Positions 44,194 through 52,728 of a DNA stretch of 61,051 bases are shown here, piece after piece. A program made the position numbers and the translations under genes. Below the pieces are notes generated by a model, which made no database searches, was not told where the DNA came from, and saw only the letters and a list, made by a program, of their open reading frames with translations. Within the stretch, counting starts at the first letter, position 1, and every line of letters begins with the position of its first letter. This DNA is from an uncultured Spirochaetia bacterium (GTDB lineage Bacteria > Spirochaetota > Brachyspiria > Brachyspirales > Brachyspiraceae), in contig CAMQVF010000003.1 in NCBI GenBank assembly GCA_947038115.1, forward strand, positions 1 through 61,051, read 5' to 3'.

Positions 44194-45198
44194 TTAATGA
44201 CCTATTGTCGCAACCATAACAGCTTTAATAGTATGCATTCTATTCTCAGCTTGATCAAAAACTACAGAAGCAGATGATTCAAATACTTCTTCAGTAACTT
44301 CTGCGCCAACTAGACCATATTTCTGGAAAAGTTCTTCACCAATTTTTGTCTGTCTATTGTTATAAGCAGGTAGACAATGCAAGAATTTAGTGTGAGGATT
44401 ACCAGTAGCTTTCATAAGGTCAGCATTAACTTGATAAGGCTTAAGAATATTTATACGCTCTTCCCACTTCTCTGCAGGCTCACCCATAGATACCCAAATG
44501 TCAGTATAAATGAAGTCAGTACCTTTTACAGCAGCTTTAACATCTTCTGTTATAGTGATTTTAGCACCAGTAGATTTAGCTATTACATTAGCCTGATCAA
44601 TAAGTTTTTGTTCAGGGAAGAAAGCTTTAGGAGCACCTATACGTAAATCAACTCCCATCATTGCAGATGAAATTAAAATAGAATTTGCAACATTATTTCT
44701 ACCATCACCAACATAAGTTAGAGCAGCATTATGCAAAGGTCTTCCATCTAAATATTCAATCATTGTAAGTTGATCTGCAAGCATTTGTGTTGGATGGAAC
44801 TCATCAGTAAGACCATTCCAAACAGGAACACCAGCATACTTAGCAAGCTCTTCAACTATCTCTTGTGAAAAACCTCTATATTCGATACCATCATACATAC
44901 GTCCAAGAACTCTAGCAGTGTCTTTAATCGACTCTTTATGCCCCATTTGGCTACCAGAAGGCTCTAAGTAAGTAACACCAGCACCTTGATCATAAGCACC
45001 AACTTCAAAAGCACATCTTGTCCTAGTTGATGTTTTTTCAAATATCAAAGCAACATTTTTACCAATCATTCTTCTTTGCTCAGTACCAGCTCTTTTAGCA
45101 TTTTTCAAATTAGCAGAAAGCTTCAAAAGATAATTCCACTCATAAGACGTAAAATCTAATTCTTTTAAAAAACTTCTTCCTTTTAAATTTACAGCCAT
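44194..45198 (-). CDS. arcB: Ornithine carbamoyltransferase (catabolic type)
   Basis: Interconverts citrulline plus phosphate with ornithine plus carbamoyl phosphate. The 334 aa protein has the carbamoyl-phosphate site STRTR (in [20 protein letters not shown]), [12 protein letters not shown], the SMGEP motif (DIWVSMGEP, binding the ornithine side) and HCLPA. Its length and its co-location with carbamate kinase and an antiporter point to the catabolic ArcB rather than ArgF. AGGAG lies nine bases before the ATG. No arginine deiminase gene is seen in this cluster. Confidence 0.96.
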   Translation of the reverse strand: MAVNLKGRSFLKELDFTSYEWNYLLKLSANLKNAKRAGTEQRRMIGKNVALIFEKTSTRTRCAFEVGAYDQGAGVTYLEPSGSQMGHKESIKDTARVLGRMYDGIEYRGFSQEIVEELAKYAGVPVWNGLTDEFHPTQMLADQLTMIEYLDGRPLHNAALTYVGDGRNNVANSILISSAMMGVDLRIGAPKAFFPEQKLIDQANVIAKSTGAKITITEDVKAAVKGTDFIYTDIWVSMGEPAEKWEERINILKPYQVNADLMKATGNPHTKFLHCLPAYNNRQTKIGEELFQKYGLVGAEVTEEVFESSASVVFDQAENRMHTIKAVMVATIGH

Positions 45199-45236
45199 GT
45201 TAAACTCCTATTCATATAAAATTACTATCAACATCT

Positions 45237-45264
45237 ATTATACGAATTTTTTTATTATTTTCAA
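45237..45264 (-). promoter_or_regulatory. arcB promoter
   Basis: Read on the minus strand: TTGAAA (45264-45259), 16 bp, perfect TATAAT (45242-45237), about 38 nt before the ATG. Confidence 0.55.
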
Positions 45265-45371
45265 GGAAAAATAAATCGTAATTAGACGAAAATGTACATT
45301 AAATACAATATACAAACTATTTACAGAAAAATAAGCCTATAGATGTTATACTTTTAAGAGTAATAAGTAGT

Positions 45372-46358
45372 TTATTCTCTTTCAAAACGCTCCATAATTA
45401 TAGATAAACAGAAGCCTATACATAGTGAAAGCACAGTCAGAAATAAATCTAAGACGCCAACTGTATCTACAATATTAGGCCATAGACTTAAAAGTGATAC
45501 AATAATTATTCCCAAAACAAAAGAAAATAGAATATCTCTAAATTTAGAAAGTAAATAAGTTATAAGTTTCGAGATAGCAAATATCCCAATTATAACACCA
45601 GCACCCAAGCAAATAAGAGGTGGTATATTAATAGTTGAAACAAAATAAGCTATATTTTCATACTCGCCCAAAATTAGTAAAAGCAATGACCCTGATATTC
45701 CCGGTATCACCATAGAAATCGCTGCGAGTAGTCCGCATAAAAATAATTTAAGCCCATAAAGCAAAGTTATATCATCCACATTTGATACTTCTTTTAATTC
45801 GCTTGCAGGAGCAGATGTATTTGATGTTGCAGTATTTACATTTGTTTCAGGAAAAATTATCGAAGTATTATTGTCCGACTTTTTTAATTCCACATTAGCA
45901 ATATCTGCTACACTCTTACCTTCAACATTAACAACAGTTGAATTAATATCAAAATAAGCAAAACCAGTCATTATTAAAGCACCAAAAAAGAATGCGACAA
46001 ATGCCTTAAAATTAAATTTGATTATTGATTTAGATATAATCGGTATAGACCCTAAAATTAGCCCAACGAAAAATATTTTTGTAGGCACTTCGAAGTTTGA
46101 AAATAAATAAGTAATTACACTTAAAAATAATACTATAGAAATTCCAGCACCTAAACCTATTGGAACTAATATTTTCATATGCTCTAAAAATTCTCTAGGT
46201 CTCAATATAGACTTAGGAAGCTCTGATATCGCAAATGTTAATTTTTCATATACACCAAGAACAAAAGCTAAAGTTCCACCAGAAACTCCAGGGATGGCAT
46301 TAGCTATTCCTATAAACATTCCCTTAACAAATAAAACAATAAAATTTTTAATATTCAT
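45372..46358 (-). CDS. DUF368 membrane protein (PopT-type polyprenyl-phosphate transporter candidate)
   Basis: The 328 aa polytopic protein matches DUF368: FVKGMFIGIANAIPGVSGGT at the N-terminus and the repeated AAISMVIPGISGSLLLLILGEYE in the second half, an internal duplication of the IPGxSG motif typical of the family. Members of DUF368 were recently shown to flip or recycle undecaprenyl phosphate (PopT). An unusual hydrophilic insert of about 60 residues (about 135-195, rich in Asn, Thr, Ser) separates the halves. GGAGA precedes the start. Confidence 0.87.
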   Translation of the reverse strand: MNIKNFIVLFVKGMFIGIANAIPGVSGGTLAFVLGVYEKLTFAISELPKSILRPREFLEHMKILVPIGLGAGISIVLFLSVITYLFSNFEVPTKIFFVGLILGSIPIISKSIIKFNFKAFVAFFFGALIMTGFAYFDINSTVVNVEGKSVADIANVELKKSDNNTSIIFPETNVNTATSNTSAPASELKEVSNVDDITLLYGLKLFLCGLLAAISMVIPGISGSLLLLILGEYENIAYFVSTINIPPLICLGAGVIIGIFAISKLITYLLSKFRDILFSFVLGIIIVSLLSLWPNIVDTVGVLDLFLTVLSLCIGFCLSIIMERFERE

Positions 46359-46381
46359 AAATTAATCTCCATAGCAAAAAA

Positions 46382-46422
46382 TAAAGCTCTAAGTATCTAA
46401 TTAAAAGATAACTAAAGCTCTA
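46382..46422 (-). repeat. Ten-base direct repeat flanking a hairpin
   Basis: TAAAGCTCTA occurs at 46382-46391 and again at 46413-46422. Between them AAGTATCT (46391-46398) and AGATAACT (46406-46413) form a bulged hairpin. It lies between ridA and the DUF368 gene on the minus strand and may be a weak terminator for ridA, or an operator for the DUF368 gene. Confidence 0.35.
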
Positions 46423-46455
46423 TTTATTTACTTAAATTATTAAACCAAACTTTTT

Positions 46456-46839
46456 TTATTTAAAGCAAGCAATAAGTTCAACTTCAACTAATGCATCTTT
46501 TGGTAAAGACTTAACAGCAACAGTACTTCTTGCAGGAGGAGTATCTGTAAAGTAATCAGCATAAACTTCATTGAAAGAAGCAAAATTAGCCATATCGCTT
46601 AAAAAACATGTAGTCTTTACAACATTCGAAAAATCAAGCTTTTGAGACTCAAGTAAAGCCTTTAAGTTTTCCATAACTTTGATCGACTGCTTAGTAATAT
46701 CATTTTCTTCAAGCTGACCTGTTATAGCATCCAAAGGAATTTGACCTGAAGTGAAAAGCAAGTTATCAATTCTTACTGCCTGTGAATAAGGGCCTATTGC
46801 CTTAGGCGCTTTATCTGTACTAATTATTTCTTTACTCAT
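46456..46839 (-). CDS. ridA: RidA family enamine/imine deaminase
   Basis: RidA hydrolyses reactive 2-aminoacrylate and related imines that arise from PLP enzymes. The 127 aa protein is of standard length and carries the family marks AIGPYSQAVRIDNLLFTSGQ, TTCFLSDMANFASFNEVYADYF, PARSTVAV (the conserved Arg that binds the substrate carboxylate) and the terminal VEVELIACFK. AGGAG lies before the ATG. Confidence 0.95.
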   Translation of the reverse strand: MSKEIISTDKAPKAIGPYSQAVRIDNLLFTSGQIPLDAITGQLEENDITKQSIKVMENLKALLESQKLDFSNVVKTTCFLSDMANFASFNEVYADYFTDTPPARSTVAVKSLPKDALVEVELIACFK

Positions 46840-46872
46840 AATATATCTCCTTGATTTATACTAGTTTAGGCA

Positions 46873-46899
46873 ATAAAAAATTAAAGCCCGTTTGCTTTA
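46873..46899 (-). terminator. Terminator after the methyltransferase gene
   Basis: On the minus strand TAAAGC (46899-46894), a 6-nt loop and GCTTTA (46887-46882), followed by ATTTTTTATTG. Confidence 0.55.
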
Positions 46900-46935
46900 T
46901 GCTAGCATTTTTTAACTTTAAAAGCAATTACTATT

Positions 46936-47595
46936 TTACTTCAAAAATATAGCAATTGAAAAATCATTAGGCAAATAATTATCAACAAGTTTTATGCTAC
47001 TATAAGCTATACCCGACTTAGATAATATCTTTTTTGTAATATCTACAATTTCATATTTATCAGAGTAAAAATAATCACTATCAGATGACTTACTATAAGA
47101 AGCATCAAGCATATTAAAACATACAACATCATTAGCAATATTTAAAAACAACTTTAAAGCATTTTTAAAAAACTTTTTATTATTGCCAAGATTCAAATTA
47201 AAAATACCTGATGTATAAACATAGTCAAATGATATTCCATTCAAGACATCTAAATCTTTAAAAATATCCCCGACAAAAAATTTAGGATTAATATTATCAA
47301 ATGAAGTTTGTTTTGCCCTCTCAACCATTTCAGAAATTAAATCGATTCCAACATAGTTAATGTTAATATTATTACCGTCAATATATTTGGCCAAATGACC
47401 AAGCCCTGACCCAACATCGAGAAGGGTTTTATTATTAAATCCCTCTTTTGTTATTTTTAATATATTAATTAATACTTCAAATCTGGTAAATTGCGATTTA
47501 TGTGATGCCCAATCTAAAACTCTATGCTCAGGTATTGAATAATTCGAAACCCTCTCGATATAATGACTTCTTATGATGTCTGATCTTTTACGCAT
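46936..47595 (-). CDS. Class I SAM-dependent methyltransferase
   Basis: The 219 aa soluble protein carries the SAM-binding motif I LLDVGSGLGHLAKYI (near residue 57), motif II GIDLISEMVERAK and an acidic motif FFVGDIF. The rest is Rossmann-like but no substrate class is evident. It stands alone with its own terminator and is divergent from the DNA glycosylase gene. AAGGAAAA precedes the ATG. Confidence 0.82.
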   Translation of the reverse strand: MRKRSDIIRSHYIERVSNYSIPEHRVLDWASHKSQFTRFEVLINILKITKEGFNNKTLLDVGSGLGHLAKYIDGNNININYVGIDLISEMVERAKQTSFDNINPKFFVGDIFKDLDVLNGISFDYVYTSGIFNLNLGNNKKFFKNALKLFLNIANDVVCFNMLDASYSKSSDSDYFYSDKYEIVDITKKILSKSGIAYSSIKLVDNYLPNDFSIAIFLK

Positions 47596-47715
47596 AAATT
47601 TTTCCTTACTTGATACTTATAATTAAGATATAATAATTTTATCATGCTTTAGTATTTTATCAATATAATATAAAATATAAAGATAATGCAATAATATAAA
47701 GGTTTGATTTTAATT

Positions 47716-48390
47716 ATGAATGAAGAATATTCGAAACATTTACTCTCAATTTTTGAAGATGAAGTATTATATAGAAGAATGACAAGAAGACTCGACTTTT
47801 TAAAACGTATTTACAAAAGAAATGATGGCAGATTATTTGCCGAACTTTGCTTCTGTCTTTGCACACCTCAAACAAAAGCTAGAAATGGATTCAAAACAAT
47901 ATCTGAACTCATTAAAAGTGATGCATTATTTAATGGCGGTTTCGAAGAGATATCAACACTATTAAAAAAATATGTTCGCTTTCATAATGTGAAAACTCAA
48001 AATATTCTATTGGCTCGAGAACTTTATTTTAAGAATAATGAATTCTCACTTAGAAAAGATATTGATGATGCAAATAAAAATGATTCTATAATTGAACTTA
48101 GAAATAAATTAGCGAAAGAAGTTAAAGGCTATGGTCTTAAAGAAGCAAGCCACTTTTTAAGAAATATTGGATTTGGAAATAAACTAGCAATACTCGATAG
48201 ACATATTCTAAGAGAAATGGATAAATTAAATATATTACCGCAGGGCTTCACTCCAAAGACAAATCTTACACAAAAAAACTATTTGTTATGTGAAAGCCAT
48301 TTAATTAATTATAGTAATTTAGTGCAAATTCCACCCGAATACTTAGACTTTGTTATGTGGTATGATGCCACAAGTGATATATTTAAATAA
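47716..48390 (+). CDS. ogg: N-glycosylase/DNA lyase (Ogg2-type 8-oxoguanine glycosylase)
   Basis: Base-excision repair enzyme of the helix-hairpin-helix superfamily, similar to archaeal Ogg2. The 224 aa protein has FAELCFCLCTPQTKARNGF, then VKGYGLKEASHFLRNIG with the hairpin and catalytic Lys, and LAILDRHILREM with the catalytic Asp. It ends with WYDATSDIFK, where Ogg2 enzymes place a C-terminal Lys that recognises 8-oxoG. An in-frame TTG at 47704 exists, but the ATG at 47716 is preferred. A role against oxidative damage suits an anaerobe exposed to oxygen at the gut surface. Confidence 0.88.
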   Translation: MNEEYSKHLLSIFEDEVLYRRMTRRLDFLKRIYKRNDGRLFAELCFCLCTPQTKARNGFKTISELIKSDALFNGGFEEISTLLKKYVRFHNVKTQNILLARELYFKNNEFSLRKDIDDANKNDSIIELRNKLAKEVKGYGLKEASHFLRNIGFGNKLAILDRHILREMDKLNILPQGFTPKTNLTQKNYLLCESHLINYSNLVQIPPEYLDFVMWYDATSDIFK

Positions 48391-48509
48391 AATACTCATT
48401 TTTTTTATAATATTTCAAGATGTATTAACATAACTTCAAATATTTAATAACCTTGATACCGAGAATTAAACTGTAGATGTTTTAATAATATGGGTTGTCG
48501 AGTAAAATT

Positions 48510-50363
48510 ATGAAAAAAGCAGTATTTAATATACTATTCACTACAATTTCGGTACTTTTCTTAAGTAGCAATAGCAAAATTTTTTCACAGGGATATAATA
48601 CTTATTCTACGGATAATTATGCCTACAGCCTTTCTATATATCAAGACGATGCTATAATTGAAAAAAATAGAGATGGCTTTGTTTTATACATAAGACAAAA
48701 AGGACAGACTAAAGGAATAGAATTATTTATAAACACTCAAAGTGATAAGATGTCGGCATTATATAGAGACAACTCTTATAGTAAAGAATCTGCCATAAGA
48801 ATGAGTAATACTATAAATCATCCAGAATTGGGCAATGCATTTTATACTTTTATTCCAAATTATGTTTACTTAGATGAGTCAAATAATGGGAATGCTTTTC
48901 AAATAACTGATAATATGAGCATAACATTGCAAGCTTATATTGAAAATAATAATGAAAAAATAGCTTATCAATATGATAAAATTATATTAAAAACTAAAAT
49001 AGATATCACTACACAACCATATTTAACTCTTGAATCTATTGAAAGAGATGGTGCATTATACATATTTAATTTATCATATTCTGGCGGTGACAGAGGCGAC
49101 TATGCTTTCTATGTGCGGGAGGGTGCAACTAGTCGACAATATAAATTGATACCTACCATTTTTGGAGAAAGTCAAAATGATAATATGGCTATTATTTTAG
49201 CGAATACTTATAAAACCGATTTGGGCAAAGTGTTAAAAGTTAAGGCATATTTTAAAGAATTACCTACAGATAGATATTTAGCTTTTAATGTCTTCAATAA
49301 AGAAGGTGAGACAAAAAGCCTACCTGTAGATTATATTATACCGGGTTCTAAAATAATAGTAGCACCAGAGCCTCCACCTCTACCACCAGTAGAAGAAAGT
49401 CGACCTGCACAGTTGCGTCCTATAACAGAGGCTGAGCAAGAAGACAATGATGATAATCAAGTAGTTATTATAACAGAAGAAGTTATTGTCGAGAACGATG
49501 TTAATAATGAAGTAATTATACCAACTATTATAAATAATGTGGTATCGGTAGAAACAAATACTGAAGAGGCTGATGATGAGGATAATAATTTAGTATTAAG
49601 TTCTATTAATGAAGAGAACTCAAGTATATTAATAGTTGAAGAAGAAGAAAGAGATGAAGCTTCTATAATTTTATTAGAAGAAGATGAACCTATTATTATA
49701 GAAGATATTGTTGATGTTGATCCTATAATTATTATAGAAGAAGATATTCCAACACCAAAAGCAAATAATGAATATAGCTATGATAATGACACAGTTTCTA
49801 CATTTAATAATATGAATAGAACACTTGATATGAAGTTAAACTATATTTATTCCCCTAATGACTTAACTAGCAAAATTACTAGTTCTATATTAGAAAATAC
49901 TACATCTTCAATAGATATAGTAATAGTGCTTGATACAACTCATAGCATGAATGAAAGTATTATGGATATAAAAGAACATATCAATTCTTTAACTCAAAGT
50001 GTATTTATGAAATATGAAACTGCGAGAATAGGTTTTGTATTATTTAGAGATGAAAACGAAAAATATGTTACAAAAAAAATAGACTTTTCAAATGATCCTA
50101 GTGCTATAGCAAGAGAAGTTAAATATTTTTCAGCCTTCGGTGGCGGTGATAAATCAGAGCCTATTTATGAAGCATTAAATGAAGCAATTACTCAATTTGA
50201 CTACAATGCTCAAACTAAAATGATATTACTAATAACCGATGCCCCAGGTAAAGTTACAGGAAATGCAACACTAGAGTCTACCGAAAAATTAATGAAAAAT
50301 ATTGGGATAAAAATGGAAACTATGATTCTACCTAAAAAAGATAAACAGGATTTTTATAATTAA
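48510..50363 (+). CDS. Secreted VWA-domain protein with acidic Ile/Glu-rich linker
   Basis: This 617 aa protein has a signal peptide (cleavage near residue 26, FSQG), an N-terminal beta-rich part (about 27-270), a proline patch (APEPPPLPPVEESRP), a long acidic stretch rich in Glu, Asp, Ile and Val (about 300-415), and a C-terminal von Willebrand factor A domain (about 455-610). The metal site starts DTTHSMN (DxTxS variant) and has the GGGDKSEP loop and LLITDAPG. VWA domains bind protein partners via a metal ion. The ATG at 48510 is chosen over a TTG at 48495 because it gives a clean signal peptide. Partner unknown. Confidence 0.78.
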   Translation: MKKAVFNILFTTISVLFLSSNSKIFSQGYNTYSTDNYAYSLSIYQDDAIIEKNRDGFVLYIRQKGQTKGIELFINTQSDKMSALYRDNSYSKESAIRMSNTINHPELGNAFYTFIPNYVYLDESNNGNAFQITDNMSITLQAYIENNNEKIAYQYDKIILKTKIDITTQPYLTLESIERDGALYIFNLSYSGGDRGDYAFYVREGATSRQYKLIPTIFGESQNDNMAIILANTYKTDLGKVLKVKAYFKELPTDRYLAFNVFNKEGETKSLPVDYIIPGSKIIVAPEPPPLPPVEESRPAQLRPITEAEQEDNDDNQVVIITEEVIVENDVNNEVIIPTIINNVVSVETNTEEADDEDNNLVLSSINEENSSILIVEEEERDEASIILLEEDEPIIIEDIVDVDPIIIIEEDIPTPKANNEYSYDNDTVSTFNNMNRTLDMKLNYIYSPNDLTSKITSSILENTTSSIDIVIVLDTTHSMNESIMDIKEHINSLTQSVFMKYETARIGFVLFRDENEKYVTKKIDFSNDPSAIAREVKYFSAFGGGDKSEPIYEALNEAITQFDYNAQTKMILLITDAPGKVTGNATLESTEKLMKNIGIKMETMILPKKDKQDFYN

Positions 50364-50371
50364 TAAAAAAC

Positions 50372-50400
50372 TTTACTTAATCTAACTTCTTATATAAAAT
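50372..50400 (+). promoter_or_regulatory. Promoter for the DegT/DnrJ-GH3-DAACS cluster
   Basis: TTTACT (50372-50377), 17 bp, TAAAAT (50395-50400), about 30 nt before the aminotransferase ATG. Confidence 0.5.
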
Positions 50401-50430
50401 GAATTATTACTTTTAGGAGATAATTCTTTT

Positions 50431-51639
50431 ATGAAAAAAGCTATACCATTTTCACCACCAGATATCACAGAAGATGAAATTAATGCGGTTGTGGAAGTTC
50501 TTAAATCGGGCTGGATTACTAGTGGTCAAAAAGTAAAAGATTTTGAAAATAATTTATCTATTTACACAAATACGAAAAAAGTAAATGCCTTGTCTTCAGC
50601 TACTTCTGCTATGGAAATCGCTTTACGAATGTTTGGGATTGGTGCAGGTGACGAGGTTATCACAACTTCATACACTTATGCAGCAACTGCAAATGTAATT
50701 TATCATACTGGTGCTAAAGTTATTTTTGTTGATATTAATGATAAAACTAAAAACGACTTTAACATATCTATAGAAAATATTGAAAAAGCAATAACAAATA
50801 AAACGAAAGCCATTATCGCTGTAGACATCGCTGGGCTTCCAAACTATTATGAAAAAATAAAAGAAGTATTAAAAGCAAAGTCGAATATATTCAAGCCTTC
50901 AAGTAATAAATATCAGCAAGAACTTAAAAGACCATTATTTTTACTCGATGCTGCTCATTCAATAGGTGCCAAATATAAAAATGAAATTGTGGGTTCACAA
51001 GCTGATGTCACTGCTTTTTCATTTCATGCTGTAAAAAATATAACGACTGCCGAGGGTGGGTGTTTATTATATAATGATATCGGTGGCATAACAGCGGACA
51101 CTATTTATAAAGAAGTTTCACAGTGGGCATTGCATGGACAAAGTAAAAGTGCATTCGATAAAACTACTGGTGGCTGGCAATACTCAATCGATTTCCCTGG
51201 TTATAAATATAATTTAAGTGATATTCATGCGGCAATTGGTTTGTCTCAACTTAAGCGATATGATGAAATGCTCGACAAAAGAAAAAAAATAGTCTCGATT
51301 TATAATGAAGTTTTAGCATCATCTGACAAATGCATTTTACCGACATTTAAAGATGATTTAAGAGAGTCTTCATATCATCTATATTTACTCAGAATAAAAG
51401 GCTATAAAGAAGAACAAAGAAATAATTTTATCGACAAATTAAAAGAAGATGGCATAACATTAAATGTGCATTATCTTCCAGTAGTCGCCCATAAAGCGTA
51501 TGTCGATTTAGGATACAAAATAGAAAATCATAAAAATTCATTTAGCATGTATGAACAAGAAGTTACACTACCACTCTACTCTACTCTAAGCGAGGATGAT
51601 GCCTATTTCATTGCTCAAAAAGTTATGGATAAAATATAA
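50431..51639 (+). CDS. DegT/DnrJ/EryC1/StrS family sugar aminotransferase
   Basis: PLP-dependent enzyme that aminates keto sugar nucleotides (as in ArnB, PseC). The 402 aa protein shows the family opening IPFSPPDITEDEINAVVEVL, SGWITSGQKVKDFE, the TSYTYAATANVI block, DAAHSIGAKY, the PLP lysine in FSFHAVKNITTAEGG and YKYNLSDIHAAIGLSQLKR near the dimer contact. The product is probably an amino sugar for surface glycans, although no matching dehydratase or transferase genes are adjacent. AGGAG precedes the ATG. The GH3 gene follows 4 nt later. Confidence 0.92.
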   Translation: MKKAIPFSPPDITEDEINAVVEVLKSGWITSGQKVKDFENNLSIYTNTKKVNALSSATSAMEIALRMFGIGAGDEVITTSYTYAATANVIYHTGAKVIFVDINDKTKNDFNISIENIEKAITNKTKAIIAVDIAGLPNYYEKIKEVLKAKSNIFKPSSNKYQQELKRPLFLLDAAHSIGAKYKNEIVGSQADVTAFSFHAVKNITTAEGGCLLYNDIGGITADTIYKEVSQWALHGQSKSAFDKTTGGWQYSIDFPGYKYNLSDIHAAIGLSQLKRYDEMLDKRKKIVSIYNEVLASSDKCILPTFKDDLRESSYHLYLLRIKGYKEEQRNNFIDKLKEDGITLNVHYLPVVAHKAYVDLGYKIENHKNSFSMYEQEVTLPLYSTLSEDDAYFIAQKVMDKI

Positions 51640-51643
51640 ATAA

Positions 51644-52714
51644 ATGCAGATAAAATATATATTCGTTATAATCATCTTAATAATAATTCTATTAAGCATA
51701 GCCTCTTGTTCAACTATGGCAAAAAAAGAATATTCAAAAGAAGATATTCAATTACTCAAAACACAAAACCCAAAGCTCGCTAAATATATCGACAGAGTTT
51801 ATAAAATGGATAAAAAGTCTCGCAGAGGACTTATTACTATGGTTGGTATTAAAGATAAAATTTTGAGTGAAAGCACTATAAAAGAGCTTAAAGATAATAA
51901 AGTTCAAGGTATAATTTTATTTAAACATAATATCGAAAATGAAAAACAGCTAAAAAAACTAACATACGACTTAAAACAAAAAGTCAATAAAAAAATGATT
52001 ATAGCAATCGACCAAGAAGGTGGAAACGTCTATAGAATTTCATGGGATAAGGCTGTAAAAATTAGAGCTATCGATATTGGGAACTCTGCGAGTACAGACT
52101 ATGCTTATAAAACGGCATATAATAGATCAAAATTTCTTCTAGACTTAGGAATAAATACTATATTAGGCCCTGTTTGCGACATAGCAACTGATACTAATTC
52201 ATATATTTATGAGAGAACATTCGGCACAAATGTTAAAAGAGTTTCTGAAATGGTTGTAGCAAGTGTAAAAGGGCAAAATGATGCTGGCATTATCACAGCG
52301 TTAAAACATTTCCCCGGGCATGGTGACACTGATATCGATTCACATGTTAAATTTCCTACAATTAATACTTCAGTAAGCGAGTTAAAAAAACGTGACTTTA
52401 TTCCGTTTATCAAAGGCATTGAGGCTGGTGCTGATATGGTTTTAGTCGCTCATATAAAAAATAATAAAATCGATAAAAAGCTACCTTCAAGCTTATCTTC
52501 TAAACATAAAGATATATTAATAAATACACTAGGCTTTAAAGGTGTTATAATTACTGATGATTTAGTTATGACTGGAAAAATAAATACTGGCATAAGTTGG
52601 GGTATTAATTTAATCAGCGATACATATAATAATTCTAAAAATATTTTTAATAAAATAGAACCCGATATTTTGGAGTGTGCTAAAATTTTAGCCTTAATAG
52701 ATAAAAAATTATAA
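51644..52714 (+). CDS. Glycoside hydrolase family 3 lipoprotein (NagZ-like)
   Basis: A 356 aa enzyme of GH3, closest to beta-N-acetylhexosaminidases that cut N-acetylglucosamine from cell-wall muropeptides or chitobiose. Seen are IDQEGGNVYRI, NRSKFLLDLGINTILGPVCD-like segments, the catalytic loop KHFPGHGDTDIDSH and the nucleophile block VIITDDLVMTG. A signal peptide with lipobox IASC (Cys near residue 22) makes it a lipoprotein, so it acts outside the cytoplasm, unlike E. coli NagZ. No Shine-Dalgarno; 4 nt from the aminotransferase, likely coupled. Confidence 0.88.
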   Translation: MQIKYIFVIIILIIILLSIASCSTMAKKEYSKEDIQLLKTQNPKLAKYIDRVYKMDKKSRRGLITMVGIKDKILSESTIKELKDNKVQGIILFKHNIENEKQLKKLTYDLKQKVNKKMIIAIDQEGGNVYRISWDKAVKIRAIDIGNSASTDYAYKTAYNRSKFLLDLGINTILGPVCDIATDTNSYIYERTFGTNVKRVSEMVVASVKGQNDAGIITALKHFPGHGDTDIDSHVKFPTINTSVSELKKRDFIPFIKGIEAGADMVLVAHIKNNKIDKKLPSSLSSKHKDILINTLGFKGVIITDDLVMTGKINTGISWGINLISDTYNNSKNIFNKIEPDILECAKILALIDKKL

Positions 52715-52728
52715 AAAGGAGAATAATT

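Noticed and set aside
48453-48479. TTGATA as -35 box for the VWA gene
   Set aside because: No acceptable -10 lies 16-18 bp downstream; TAGATG is at 15 bp and poor.
49440-49760. Acidic low-complexity DNA in the VWA gene as a possible tandem repeat array
   Set aside because: The residues are similar in type, but there is no fixed repeat unit at DNA level.
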